Below are positions 10,094 to 21,297 of a stretch of DNA of 64,000 bases, piece after piece. A model generated the notes under the pieces. That model saw nothing but the letters and a program-made list of their open reading frames with translations, was not told the origin of the DNA and searched no databases. The stretch comes from Cladochytrium replicatum (lineage: Eukaryota > Chytridiomycota > Chytridiomycetes > Cladochytriales > Cladochytriaceae). A program made the position numbers and the translations under genes. The stretch covers positions 134,001 through 198,000 of the forward strand of contig JAHLKD010000068.1 in NCBI GenBank assembly GCA_025526935.1. The letters run 5' to 3'. Positions within the stretch are counted from its first letter, which is position 1. Every line of letters begins with the position of its first letter.

Positions 10094-11337
10094 ATGACGG
10101 TCTCGGTCGACGCTGCTGCTTCTCTAGTCGAAAACGCTCGCTCGGATCCTTCGACTCTCTCCCGCTTGGCTGCTGAACTGCTGAACGAGGATGGCTCGAG
10201 ACGGTTGAGCGACAGGTTCCGTGCGCTGTTTACCCTGAAGGCTCTCGGAACCAACGAATGCATCGACATCATTTCAAAGGGTGAGCTCCCTTTGTCTCTG
10301 ATTCCATGACATATTTGCTAACCAAAGTGTCGAACAGCATTCAATGACCATTCCGACCTCCTGAAGCACGAGCTGGCATACGTTTTGGGACAGATGAAGA
10401 ACGTCTACGCCGTGCCACATCTCACGGCCGTTTTGGAGGACCATGCACAGGCACCCATGGTCAGGCATGAGGTAGGAAGAACCCACTTGCATCTGTCTCG
10501 ATTTTGAATTGCATCATTGCCAGGCTGCAGAGGCGTTGGGCGCAATCGCAGACAAGAAAGCACTCCCCGTTCTCGAAAGATACTCCTCAGACCCGGAACG
10601 AGTTGTCCGCGAAACGTGTGAACTTGCGATACGCAAAATCCAGTTTGAAAATTCCACCGATGCCGTCATACCACAGGAGAACAGGTGCGCTTAGTGATTT
10701 CCCAGAGTCCTTTGCCTTTTTAACTTGTGAGTTTGAAACAACAGCTTGTACCTGTCAGTAGACCCCGCACCACCTTCGCTGACAAAGGATGTGAAGGAAC
10801 TCAAAACCGCCCTGATGGACGTGAACCTTCCGCTTTTCGACCGGTATCGTGCCATGTTTGCGCTGCGAAATGATGGTTCCGAGGACGCCGTTTTGGCATT
10901 GGCGAGTGGATTTGCAGATGACAGCGCTTTGTTCCGTCACGAAATTGGTAAACTCACAGAAGCAAGGGCATGTTTTTTGGGTTCTGAAATACTTCTTTTC
11001 GTGTTGCACAGCCTATGTGTTTGGTCAGATGCGGCATGTGGCCAGCGTACCGTCCCTGATCCAGGTACGATCCTGAAAACTGTAGCTGCCCAAGTTGTGA
11101 CTTTCTGTTTCCGACTGGTAGACCCTGACAAACAATGCCGAAGTATCAATGGTCCGTCACGAGTGCGCAGAGGCTCTTGGGTCCATTGCGACGCGCGAGT
11201 GCATCGATGCCCTGCAGAAATACACACAGGATCCTGAACGCGTAGTGAGCGAGTCGTGTGTTGTGGGACTGGATATGGCGGAGTACGAGGCGGACCCAGA
11301 GCAGTTCCAATACGCGGATGGATTGGTCAAGGCGTGA
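10094..11337 (+). CDS. DOHH: Deoxyhypusine hydroxylase
   Basis: Six exons (10094-10280, 10338-10471, 10524-10684, 10745-10947, 11012-11064, 11122-11337) join to 317 aa, the usual size. The protein is two sets of HEAT-like repeats, each with paired His-Glu iron ligands: [12 protein letters not shown] and [14 protein letters not shown] in the first half, LFRHEIAYVFGQ and [14 protein letters not shown] in the second, plus the repeated [14 protein letters not shown] / [14 protein letters not shown] stretches. DOHH makes hypusine on eIF5A, finishing the modification begun by deoxyhypusine synthase. All four HE pairs are intact, so the enzyme should be active. Cytosolic; no signal peptide. Confidence 0.95.
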
Positions 11338-11419
11338 TCCCGCTGTGTTATCTTATCTGCAATATCTACTTCTTGCTGGCTTCATGATTAATATTATTCC
11401 TTTCGAGAACAAGGATTCT

Positions 11420-11890
11420 CATCATCTGCTCAAATAAGACCTGATAGGAACAGCAGGGCTCCGACGTGTACACAAAACTGTTGCGAAATACACCTGCACT
11501 TCCGATTTCTTAAGGACGGGTCGTGGCCTCGTTCGGTGTTCAGGTACACTTTCGGTGCTTACACTATCCAGGAGATCAGAGAGGCGATGGTCGAGGCCGG
11601 GGGTTCTCTGAGACGATGCTGTGGTAGGCTCCGTCTTGACGTACTGCAGATGAAGATACCGAATAGGAGGAAGTAGAGGATGATGATGAAGATGTTTAGA
11701 GGAGGGATCAGACGAGGAAAGGACAGCAAGGAAGACACGAGACGGCAGGAGAAGCAAATGAGCAAGATGGTGTTGGCATCCATGAGTATGCATCCTGGTA
11801 ACTGATGGACACATACCTCAGGCACCTTCTTGGAATGGTTTGACACTAAACAAAAGGTCCTGAAAATTGTGTTCTTACGTTTAGAATTCA
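11420..11890 (-). CDS. Hypothetical small gene, uncertain
   Basis: A possible two-exon gene. A frame ending SNHSKKVPE meets GTATGT, and after a CTGCAG acceptor continues as YVKTEPTTASSQRTPG to a stop near 11422. The putative intron itself carries an open frame with hydrophobic stretches (ILLICF..., NIFIIILYFLLF), so an alternative is a tiny membrane protein of the two-helix type. I do not recognise either product. Confidence 0.22.
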
Positions 11891-12142
11891 AGTGTTGGTT
11901 TTAGATGGTCCGCAGCTGTTTTGTAGTTTATGGACTGATTTGCTTGGGGTGTACGACACAAACGACGTTTTTTGATAACTTATTAGCATAACCATGGTCA
12001 TCGAAACCATTCAGAGTAGATACAATCTTATGCTTCAAATTCTTTTGTGTCCTTATTCTTCTAGTGCTATAAAACTGTCACTGACCACTGAGCTGTAGAG
12101 AGTACGAAAAATACCACGTCCATTATTTCTGCGGTCGCCCCC
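11891..12142. other. Intergenic spacer
   Basis: Upstream region of the WWK-repeat gene; nothing recognisable. Confidence 0.35.
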
Positions 12143-13475
12143 ATGCATCTTCCGCTTGAAATCGTCGACAAAATCATCCTGCTGCTGGCAACTTGGGCTC
12201 GTAGGCCTCGCCTGGCCTACAGAGCCGCCATTGCCCTTCGCCGAAATTTCACCAGACTGTACATTCTCCCTCTCTGCATTTTTAAACTCGATCAATAGTA
12301 AAGGCCAGCTCTTTGGGGCTTGTCGGGCTGCTACAATACCTCAAGGACACCAACGCATTCCCCGCTTCGTACACTGATCACCGTTTGGAATCAGCATCCA
12401 AGAACGGCCACATCGATGTTCTTGAATGGTGGCGAACGAGCGGGGTCCAACTTCAGAGTTTTTACTACGAGTCATGAAAGTTGCTAGTGAGCATGGACAA
12501 GTTCAGGTCCTCGAGTGGTGGAAGAACAGCGGTCTAGGCATCAAATGCGATATATCGGCGCTGGAAGCGGCAACAAAGAATAATCACATGAACGTTCTAG
12601 ACTGGTGGACCCCAAGCGGTAAGCGGCTCGAACAAAGTAGCTTGGCCATGGAGTATGCGAGCGAGATACGGAGTATAGAGATGCTCGAATGGTGGAAAGC
12701 AAGTGGGTTGTTGAATCCCGACAAGGAGTGGAACGTCATACGCTTTGCCTCCATGAGAGGTCATGTCGAAATTCTGGACTGGTGGAAGGCTAGCGGCTTG
12801 AAATTCTGCCTCTCTCAAGATGCCGTGAGCATGGCGGTCATTTGCAGAAAAGTGGATACGCTAGAGTGGTGGAAGAAGAACGGACGGGATCTCCGCGTTA
12901 CCGGCGATCAAATCGTCCTAGCGTGTCGTCAGGATGGAGAAAGTGTAGAAGTTCTTGACTGGTGGAAGAAAAGTGGACTCCCGCTGAAGTGCCCCCAGCA
13001 AGCAATGTGGCGGGCGTCAAAATTAGGGCTGGTCGATGTGCTAGATTGGTGGCACAAAAGCGGAGTGAAACTTGAGTTTACGGGGAGGGAGATGGACATT
13101 GCGAGCGCTGTCGGACGGGTGAAAGCTGTTCAGTGGTGGAAGGACAGCGGACTGCGATTTACCTGGTCTGAATCGGCAATGGACGATGCGAGCGCTCATG
13201 GGCATGTGCGCGTTCTCGAATGGTGGAAACAGAGCGGATTACAACTGAAATACTCAATCAAAGCCATTCAGTCTGCGATGGCGGCAGGTCAAGTCGAAGT
13301 TCTCGAATGGTGGAAAACGAGCAAACTGCCCCTCATATACGATGAGTGTTCTATCCTCAGAAGTAATTGCTGTCGAAAGATTGAAGTGCTTGAATGGTGG
13401 GGGACAAGTGCGCTGCATGTGGAATGGGTTGCCCCCAAAGAAATCAACTTCCCGATGCATTACACCAATGGATGA
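12143..13475 (+). pseudogene. F-box-like/WWK-repeat (ankyrin-type) gene with broken frame
   Basis: The ATG at 12143 opens MHLPLEIVDKIILLLATWA, an F-box-like helix, and stops at 12298. The next frame (from about 12301) reads ASSLGLVGLLQYLKDTN and the first repeat. A third frame from about 12465 carries eleven more repeats to the stop at 13475. The unit is about 31-33 residues with the core 'V[L/V][E/D]WWKxSGL', for example HGQVQVLEWWKNSGL and LGLVDVLDWWHKSGV; about twelve copies in all. Spacing and helix pattern resemble degenerate ankyrin repeats, with a fixed Trp-Trp on each. Moving from frame to frame needs one missing base near 12298 and another at the T5 run near 12463. No GT-AG intron explains either. 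Read as a young pseudogene or a sequence with two indels; the long last frame could still be expressed alone. Confidence 0.6.
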
Positions 13476-13777
13476 ACAGATACAATGACATGCTCATTCC
13501 TGCTGAAGCAAATCAATGTTCGAACGCAGAGTGCAGACGATCCAGGACCTGGTCAGAGACTCATTTGCGGCATTAGTTGCAACAGATTTACGAATGATCA
13601 TTGGTTTGACTGCTCAGAGTTCTTGAAACCTATGTATGGTACAAAATCTAGCACTGCACATGGTTAACAGGCTTTAAATATCTATTTTACTTGCATGCTT
13701 TTATTTGTCGAGCCTTATTGATAACAAGTTTTTTTCACGGACTGAAATCTCCAGCTGGTAAATAAGCACAATGGCCA
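13476..13777. other. 3' flank, start of mobile-element island
   Basis: No gene seen; the inverted arm of the hAT relic begins to the right. Confidence 0.35.
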
Positions 13778-14290
13778 CCAAACCTGCCTTCCAAGGTTTC
13801 CAATCCAACTCAGGGAGCATTATGCCGTCCAGAACCTTAGCCACTCCAAAGGATACATATCCACTAATGCTCTGAACGTACGATATATTGTGGCAGTGGT
13901 ACTGAGTGAGTTGCTGTGCTGAATCCAGTTCCCAAGCAAGATGCCGTAAGAAGTTTAAAGGTTGCTCTGAGCACTACTACTTGAAGTTGATGTTCGGCTT
14001 GAGCATTTGGCAGATTCAACAAAGATAAAGAACTCATTTTTGGAGAGGAATTTGTAGTTGACGTTGTGCTTGATTGTGGTAGAGACGGCAATTTAAGGTC
14101 ATACTTCATTGATCTTAGATCTGGAAGCAGATGCCCTGGATGACCTCTTTTACCAAAAGGATAGCCTTATGTCGGTGCTGCTGCAGGCTAACCGATGCAA
14201 GAGAACTGGTTGGATGGGCCATGGGAATTCTACCACTAGCCTTGATAGCCGACAAGATGCATTTTGGGCCACCTGTTGATCTTGGTGCCG
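13778..14290 (-). repeat. Left arm of a long inverted repeat (about 0.5 kb)
   Basis: Reads as an imperfect reverse complement of about 15615-16183: both contain the same succession, for example CTTCCAAGGTTTCCAATCC at the outer end and GCAGATGCCCT...ACCTCTTT towards the inner end. Divergence is visible base by base, so the duplication is not recent. It flanks the hAT transposase relic on its left. Confidence 0.75.
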
Positions 14291-14734
14291 CAGGTGTCAC
14301 TGCTTCAGTTCGATTGATAGTCGCTTTAAACTCTCCAACCTTTGCTGCTACCAGCATTCCTCGTAAATATCAACTTGTGTCCCTGCCACCTGCAAAAGTC
14401 CAGGAATGTTGTTTCCTTCTTAAAAGAAGAACTCTTCAAGCACTCCATAATTGTAGGCATTTTCTGCAGTTATGAACTCTGTTCGTCCACTGCATCAATC
14501 GTGAATTTTGTTCTGGGCTAGACGAACCAGCTTGCTGTCAGAGTTGTGTGTCCGTCAATCAAAGATTGAAGAACAAATCTTTGGCCACATTCATTACGAT
14601 TTGTTTGGCAGTTGCTGATGAAGTGCTCCGAGTTGGAGCTGTGGCGGCTTGCTTTGAATTTTAATACCAAAGTCATATGTCTGAAGCAGGACAGAGTCCG
14701 TCGGTGAGTAAATAGTCAGCAAAAAGATGATTCT

Positions 14735-15470
14735 GATGGTTGGAAAGCATGAAGACGTCGCTATGGCTAATCAGCTTGTCAAATGTCTGGATGAATTTGG
14801 CATGCTATCTGGTGAATGCTAATTGTGCATTACAACCGACAACAGTTCAAACAACTTTACCATGAGTGCTAAGCTGGAAACATTATTGGAAGAAAGGGGT
14901 ATTGAGTGGTCTGCAGAAACTCAACACATGCTGTGTATGGCACACATTATCAATCTTGCAGCAAAGGAGTTTGGTGAAACATTCAGGGTTGCACATGACA
15001 AATAACTACTGTGTTAATAAGATAACCTTCTTCAACGGCTGGTCAGAGGAATCCGGTCTTCCTGAAACAACAAATTCTATATGATCAAACGAGCCTTGCA
15101 GCTACAAGGGCCAATGGACAAAATATGCTGGATTGAAGATTCTTTGAAAGATTGGTCAATAAATGCAAAGCAGTCGGAGGTTTTACCGAAGTTCCGGATG
15201 GTTTGAGTGTTTTTGAGGTTATATCAAAGGCGATCGAGGAGTCTAGATATCCAACACTTCCGCTTGTTATTCCGTTTTACAACGATCTTATCGATCAACT
15301 GGAGGACCTAGAGGAGGCAGAATCGGATAAAATTTCAGCAAAGCATTTCAAAACGAACTTAACAAGCTGGGAGTATATTACTCAATCGCGATGAGCCCCT
15401 GTTTAGCGGTTCCTACAGTACTCGATCCCTGTTATTATTATCGATTTTCAAAGGCTTGGGAGAAAGATGT
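14735..15470 (+). mobile_element. hAT-type transposase relic
   Basis: Broken frames carry hAT transposase blocks in order: CITTDNSSNNFTMSAKL, MLCMAHIINLAAKEFG, then LPLVIPFYNDLIDQLEDL and a following stretch resembling STRSLLLLSIFKGLGE. In intact hAT transposases the 'ITTDNASNN...CLAHIINLA' segment is part of the RNase-H-like catalytic core. Several stops and frame changes separate the blocks and the C-terminal dimerisation domain is not seen, so the element is dead. It sits between two long inverted arms. Confidence 0.75.
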
Positions 15471-15614
15471 AAAGGGATCAGGTCACCATCGTGCGGAAAG
15501 TCGGGGAGGAATCGCATAAGAGACGTAAAACCAAAAACAGTGGCGCTGATGCTTTTGGAAACACACTAGAGCGTCAACACAATTCCAGCAGACATTCCGG
15601 TGACAGACAGAAGA

Positions 15615-16183
15615 AAAACGGACGGCTGCTCGCCAACATCAACAGGCGGCCCAAGAAAAAAAGCATCTCGTCGGCTATCAAGGGCATTGGAAGAATTCCC
15701 AAGGTCCAAAGAACCAGTTCTCCAACCGGCTCCATTGCATTGGTTAGCCTGCACCCTCGTACGGCTATCCCTTTTGGTGAAAGAGGTCATGCTAGGGCAT
15801 CTGCTTCCAGATACATAAGATCAATGAAGTTCTTCATGACCTTAAATTGCTGTCTCTACCACAATCAATCGAGTTTGTCTTCAACTACAAAATCCTCTCC
15901 CAAAATGAGTTCTTACTTGTTGAATCTGACGAACCCTCAAGCCGAACACCAACTTCAAGTAGTACTGCTCGGAGCAGCCCTACTCTTCTTAGGGTACATT
16001 TTGCTTGGAAACTGGATTTGGCACAACAACTTGCTAAGTACGTCTGCCACTATATATCGCATGTTCAGAGCATTAGTTGATACATATCCTTCTGAGTGGC
16101 TAAGGTTCTGGACAGCATACATCCGGCATCTGTCGTCCATAACGCTCCCTGAGGTGGATTGGAAACCTTGGAAGACAGGTTTA
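15615..16183 (+). repeat. Right arm of the long inverted repeat
   Basis: Partner of the left arm at 13778-14290 in opposite orientation. An open frame of 278 codons (15491-16327) runs through it on the plus strand, including LLLGAALLFLGY-like hydrophobic residues; I do not recognise the product and it may be fortuitous. Confidence 0.7.
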
Positions 16184-16460
16184 GCCAAGGATTTCATGCT
16201 TACAAATGACAACATTGATTGGTTCATCAGGACTGGGTTGGCAAAGGTAACCAGTGGTGGATGGGACTCTGACAATATGAACCACATACAGAAGCTGATT
16301 TGGGCTGTTCCACCTATCAACTTGTGATTGGAGTTTTGTTTCTTTTTACGATAGTGTTTCTAAAATACACACTGTCCACACAGACACAAAGTGTTCATGT
16401 AAATATCTGTGGTCTAACTCAAAATTCAATCAATCCTCTCCTGGGCAGCAAAAACCGGGT

Positions 16461-16935
16461 GTTAAAAACCAAGGGCTTCTCCTGGCAGCGGTAGGGCGTC
16501 TTTAGCTGTACTGTAGCTAGCACAACAGCTCCAGGTTCCGTCTCTTGGCCCAGTACCTGTTCTCCCAGGTGTGTATATGCCTAATACTCCGACAGGCTGT
16601 ACACTACACCCAAGCTGGTCAGGCAACCAGGGAATGCTGTGGTCAAAGACATTGGTCACATCAACTCCTATATTCAAGTGAACAGTGCGTGTGGGCATAC
16701 CTGTGGTCAAAGACATTGGTCACATCAACTCAAAGGACCAAGCCACACCACATTCCCCACTAAATGCCAAGATCACTCCACACAGGACCTGCCAAACATG
16801 GATATAAATACATGAAATACAAGTCCATAAATAAGAATGAAGAGGGATTGACAAAAAAACTCTCAGGTCAAAGAGAAAAAAGACAACCCAAAGGATAACC
16901 CATATAGCAAACAGTCTGATATGCTAGTTTTTAAC
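16461..16935 (+). mobile_element. 475-bp non-autonomous element, copy 1, with GTTAAAAAC/GTTTTTAAC ends
   Basis: The sequence from GTTAAAAACCAAGGGCTTCT to TGATATGCTAGTTTTTAAC recurs almost base for base at 18340-18814 with the same orientation and length. The ends are 9-bp inverted repeats of each other, as expected of a MITE-like DNA element. Inside, a 31-bp segment starting CTGTGGTCAAAGACATTGGT occurs twice, 64 bp apart (16637 and 16701). No coding capacity. A target-site duplication is not evident. Confidence 0.75.
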
Positions 16936-18339
16936 AGATGCCGCCTCGAAGACGATACACTGGGTCACCGTGTATCGCTCGTCAAAAAAGACAAAAAAGA
17001 AAACATACGATAGAGAAACAGAAGGAATGTGTGTGGAGTTCACAACTAAACTTACACAACCCCCAATCCAATATGACTGACTTCGAAATTTAGAAAGGAC
17101 CAAAGGGATAGAGTACTCTGCTCGTACCATTTCAGGCATTCTAGATCAAAGATCAAGGTAGACCACAATGGGCCCATAACATACGAAACCCCAGTGTGGT
17201 GGAATCGCAAGCAAAAGCGCAGGTGCAAAGCTAAACAACAATGCAAGTGCAGAAGCGGTGAACGAGACTAACTAGCAACGTTCTAATGGTAAGTGTCAAG
17301 GAACTGAGAGTGCAAGCTGATGAATGCAAAAATCAGGGATCCTCCATGACAAAACCCAAAGACAAAAGAGTGGAAGCTTGTGCACTAGCAACACCAGCTA
17401 CGATAGGGGTATATAACACAAAAAATCCAGATTCAACTGGCGCAGGTGGTTTCTTCAAAAGCCGTTGACACATGTTGGTCTGTAACAGATCGAAAGGAAA
17501 CCTCTTCATGGTATGCTGTGTCCAGAAACCAAGGTGATGTCTATGTGAAGACAACCGTGGGAAACAAAACGCGTCACGTGCTGCGCCACATGCCCGAATT
17601 TGGTGGAAACTCGTCAACGTGAAGTAGACCCCAATCTCCAAGGCCAGAAAAGTCCAGCAAACTTCATGTATCCGCGTTGCGCGCGATGCATCCACAGGCA
17701 ATGGAGGTGCCATCTCAAGAAACAATGGAGTTGTTGAAGGAAAAAAAGTTCATGATGCATGCATACAGACATGTCACCATAACTCTGCAGGCAGCCAACG
17801 AAACCAAGCGAGCAATACACGAATCGATTCGCAATGCGTAGGCGATGGTTTTGATAGGCACTTGCCGTGGTTCAGCGAGAACTGACGGATCAAAGCTGAA
17901 AGCTTCGAAATGCTGTAGCTCCATGAATCCTCCGCCAAATGACGCGAGCTGGGCACCAATCAATCTGGCTTGATGAGACGGTTCTTCTGAGGTACTGTTC
18001 GCGACGATCAGACAAGAATTGGCGAAATCAAAAATCGAAGACCTCTGGAGCAGACCAAAGGTAGTGAAGTTGGTCAAAAGGCTCAGGAGCAAAGATAGCA
18101 ACATCAGAAAGCGAGGAAAGCGATGGTCTGTCGGAATTCCTCTCAAAAAAGTGTGCCAGAGTCCCCAGAGCAAAAAGAAGGTTGAAACCACCAGGGATGC
18201 TCGAGATACATAAGGAGCAAAACCCGTTCGCGTAGGAGGTGAGAATCGATCCTGAGAATCCTCCGTATCTGTAGTTCCATGTGTCGGTCCACACCGACTG
18301 AGACAAGAAGGTAATAGTTCCTGGATGAAACCACCACCT
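16936..18339. other. 1.4-kb segment between the two 475-bp copies
   Basis: Only scattered short frames, no recognised product. It may be unique sequence between two insertions, or cargo of a composite unit bounded by the copies. Confidence 0.4.
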
Positions 18340-18814
18340 GTTAAAAACCAAGGGCTTCTCCTGGCAGCGGTAGGGCGTGTTTAGCTGTACTGTAGCTAGC
18401 ACAACAGCTCCAGGTTCCGTCTCTTGGCCCAGTACCTGTTCTCCCAGGTGTGTATATGCCTAATACTCCGACAGGCTGTACACTACACCCAAGCTGGTCA
18501 GGCAACCAGGGAATGCTGTGGTCAAAGACATTGGTCACATCAACTCCTATATTCAAGTGAACAGTGCGTGTGGGCATACCTGTGGTCAAAGACATTGGTC
18601 ACATCAACTCAAAGGACCAAGCCACACCACATTCCCCACTAAATGCCAAGATCACTCCACACAGGACCTGCCAAACATGGATATAAATACATGAAATACA
18701 AGTCCATAAATAAGAATGAAGAGGGATTGACAAAAAAACTCTCAGGTCAAAGAGAAAAAAGACAACCCAAAGGATAACCCATATAGCAAACAGTCTGATA
18801 TGCTAGTTTTTAAC
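18340..18814 (+). mobile_element. 475-bp element, copy 2
   Basis: Nearly identical to copy 1 (only isolated substitutions seen, for example GGCGTGTTTAG for GGCGTCTTTAG), with the same GTTAAAAAC...GTTTTTAAC ends. Near-identity implies recent spread or gene conversion. Its right end abuts ACCGGGCGGGTC, the start of the GC-rich repeat. Confidence 0.78.
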
Positions 18815-18980
18815 ACCGGGCGGGTCAGGGTCGGGTACGGGTTTCAACCACTTCGGGTCCAGGTATTCCCTTTGTACCCGTCAGTGACCCGGCGGGTCCC
18901 CAGACAAACACGACCTGACCCAAAGGGTTTGGTGCGGGTCGCCACTGAAACCCGGACCTGACCCGGACCCGCCGAACCTT
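18815..18980. repeat. GGGTC/ACCCG-rich dispersed repeat, copy 1
   Basis: Dense in GGGTC, CGGGT and ACCCG motifs, for example GACCCGGCGGGTC and AACCCGGACCTGACCCGGA. A related stretch lies at about 19619-19728 sharing 'CAGTGACCCGGC', 'GACAAACACGAC' and 'GAAACCCGGACC'. The base composition stands out from the AT-rich surroundings. Possibly part of a retroelement; no coding evidence. Confidence 0.55.
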
Positions 18981-19618
18981 AATGTAAACACACACACAGA
19001 GACATAGGCACCTGACACTTCAGAGCCATCATGACAGTTCCTACAATAAGGTCGGGGGTTTGGAAACAGGTGGCCAAGCCGATATAGCACGAACAAACGA
19101 AGACATACTGTTGGAAGATGTTAGTGTGGGGGAAGCAACAAAGGGTGACGAAGTTTCAAATTGCGGACAGGGGCAAACAAAACTGCAATTGGTCCATTAT
19201 GCGCAAAAGCTAAAGACTGAAAATGCAACATCAATGGATGAAGTGGGGCCACAACAGGTATAGGAACAATGAGATCATTGTGACAAGCGGAAAAATGAGG
19301 AGATGAACCATAACCGACTGGATATGACCGATAGAATTGCAACACAGCAACTGGTAACAGAGGGCTGGAATGACTAGACCAGCAAGCAAACATAAGCGTT
19401 TTTTTTTAACTTCATAATATGTATTTATTGTCCAACCAATACATATCACCCGCTGCAAAATCCAAATACAAGTGTAAAATACACGTAAATTGGCAGCACA
19501 TGGGGAGCCGTGCGAGCCGTAGGAGAAGTAAAATGTTTCAAAACACTAAGACATATCCAAATCAACAAAAGCAGACCAGATAGAATCAGGAGCTGGAGAC
19601 AAAACTAGGTATAACACT

Positions 19619-19728
19619 CCTACCCGCAGTGACCCGGCTGGTGCCTGGACAAACACGACTTGAATTAACGGGTTAATTCAGGCCACCAGAAACCCGGACC
19701 CGACCCGAACCCACCAAACCTTATCAAT
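19619..19728. repeat. GGGTC/ACCCG-rich dispersed repeat, copy 2
   Basis: Diverged copy of 18880-18980 in the same orientation, ending CCCGGACCCGACCCGAACC. Confidence 0.55.
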
Positions 19729-19879
19729 AAAAACCTGAGAAGAACAACGATCAAACATACTCATCAAAACAGAGATCAAACAGGTGTGGAAGTCTGGGAA
19801 ATTGAAAAATACGTTCCCACAAAAGAGGCCGAACACTGGGAGCAAGCAAACTAACCTACTGCTTCTGAAATCATCTTCA

Positions 19880-21268
19880 GGTCACTCAGTAGTCTGTTTA
19901 GGATGATCTGTTGCTATTTGCAACGCGTTCTCAGATATGTGGTCACATGTTCTATTTTCTAAGCCATTAACATTCAAGTCACCCATCAAAACTACTGGTG
20001 TATCCGAATTCGAAACAAATTGAGGAAAATCAGATAATGCACCCAAACACTTCTGCAGTCCAACGTGGGGGAAAAGAAAATCCACCAATCACGACCTGAC
20101 AAAACCTAAACCACAAATACTCTGAAGAAACACTGTCTAAAGTTAACTGATGAGTTTCTGTTAAAACTAAAAAATCAAGCTGATAAGTAACAAGCCAAGC
20201 AAGTAAATCTGAAAAATCCAGGGGCAAACCTCTACAGTTGAAGGTTCCAGCATGAAAAGTCCACATTAATTACGAGATGTATGTTCAAAACTCGAAGAAC
20301 GGGCTGAAGAAACAGTAGCTTCAAAGTCTGCAGCAGGGAGATTAGAAGGAAGATAATGAAAAACTGCAGGATCATGAGTAATTCGCAAGAGGTGAGCAAA
20401 TCTTTTGTGAACAGCCTTTGCTACAGCAACTTGACGTTGCTCAAGTGATTGAACAGACCTAGAACGAAGCTGCCCAGGGTCAAAAAGATCAACGGCCACA
20501 TCATTACCTGGAAAAATGTCTTTGCGGAGCTTGTCAGCACAGTGAGAAGTACAAATAAACTCAGCAGTGTTACGCCCAATAAAACTAATATGGCGAATGT
20601 CAAGCGAAATTGAGGGGTTCCAGAAATTCGATTAATCAGAGTGCAGAGTTGATTAAGTGGCTGAAGACTAATTTCCTTAAACCTCACAGTAGCAAAACCA
20701 GCAGCACGATCACACTGTCTGAAACCTACCTTAAACATTAAAAACACTGATGGTTCCACTGAAACAGCTGTCAACTTCTTCCTACAAAAATCCACTTTTC
20801 GATGCTATTCTCGAATCCATGACTCCGCTCAACAACTCCGATTTCTCCTTGGTTCCGCTCTCCAGTGCATCTGTTTTTCTCGCGAAACCATGCTGAATTC
20901 ATTAGAACGATAGCAAGTTCAGCCGCGTCGATGTGTCGGGGTCGAAACCTGAACGGACGAGTTGCGCAATGGATGAAGCGAGCCATAACGGGCACATCGA
21001 GGTGCTCGATTGGCGGATAAACAGCGGGCTGGAAGTCGATTTCACCGGTTTTGTAATGCTGAGGAGGATTGATCAAAATTGGTGACTCAGCTGGGTAATC
21101 AATCACCAATCTGGGCGGCCGTAGTGATCTCCGAGATAGGGGGTCCACTCCAGCAACCACTGAGCGATAAAGGGCAGGTTGAGCATCAGCATTGGCAGCT
21201 TCAATACGAACAATAGCATTTGATGCACGAGAGGCAAATTTTGCATTGCTGAAGGCCCAGGATTGCAA
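19880..21268 (-). mobile_element. LINE-type retrotransposon relic (ORF1-like part and endonuclease)
   Basis: On the minus strand, 20266 down to 19882 carries an APE-type endonuclease: GTFNCRGLP, LDFLVLTETHQL and, in the next frame, PVVLMGDLNVN, where Asp and Asn are catalytic residues of the fold. Upstream (20795-20266) lies an ORF1-like stretch with FATVRFKEISLQPLNQL and VAVDLFDPGQLRSRS; more of it appears at 21268-21060. No reverse transcriptase is present, and frameshifts and stops show it is dead. A fragment of a WWK-repeat gene interrupts it at about 20905-21058. Confidence 0.6.
20905..21058 (+). pseudogene. WWK-repeat (ankyrin-type) gene fragment inside the LINE relic
   Basis: Plus-strand frame reads KPERTSCAMDEASHNGHIEV then LDWRINSGLEVDFTG, the same unit as the gene at 12.1-13.5 kb (there AMDDASAHGHVRVLEWW and VKLEFTG). 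The first Trp of the pair is kept, the second is Arg. Too short to function. Confidence 0.65.
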
Positions 21269-21297
21269 GTAGCAGGGGCAGGCGGCGGTCAGCTAGT

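Noticed and set aside
11559-11778. Possible Pmp3/UPF0057-type small membrane protein (MDANTILLIC...)
   Set aside because: Only the first residues resemble the family; the conserved PP and glycine spacing is absent and the stretch fits an intron.
16936-18339. Several minus-strand frames between the 475-bp copies
   Set aside because: No motif and no splice pattern; treated as non-coding.
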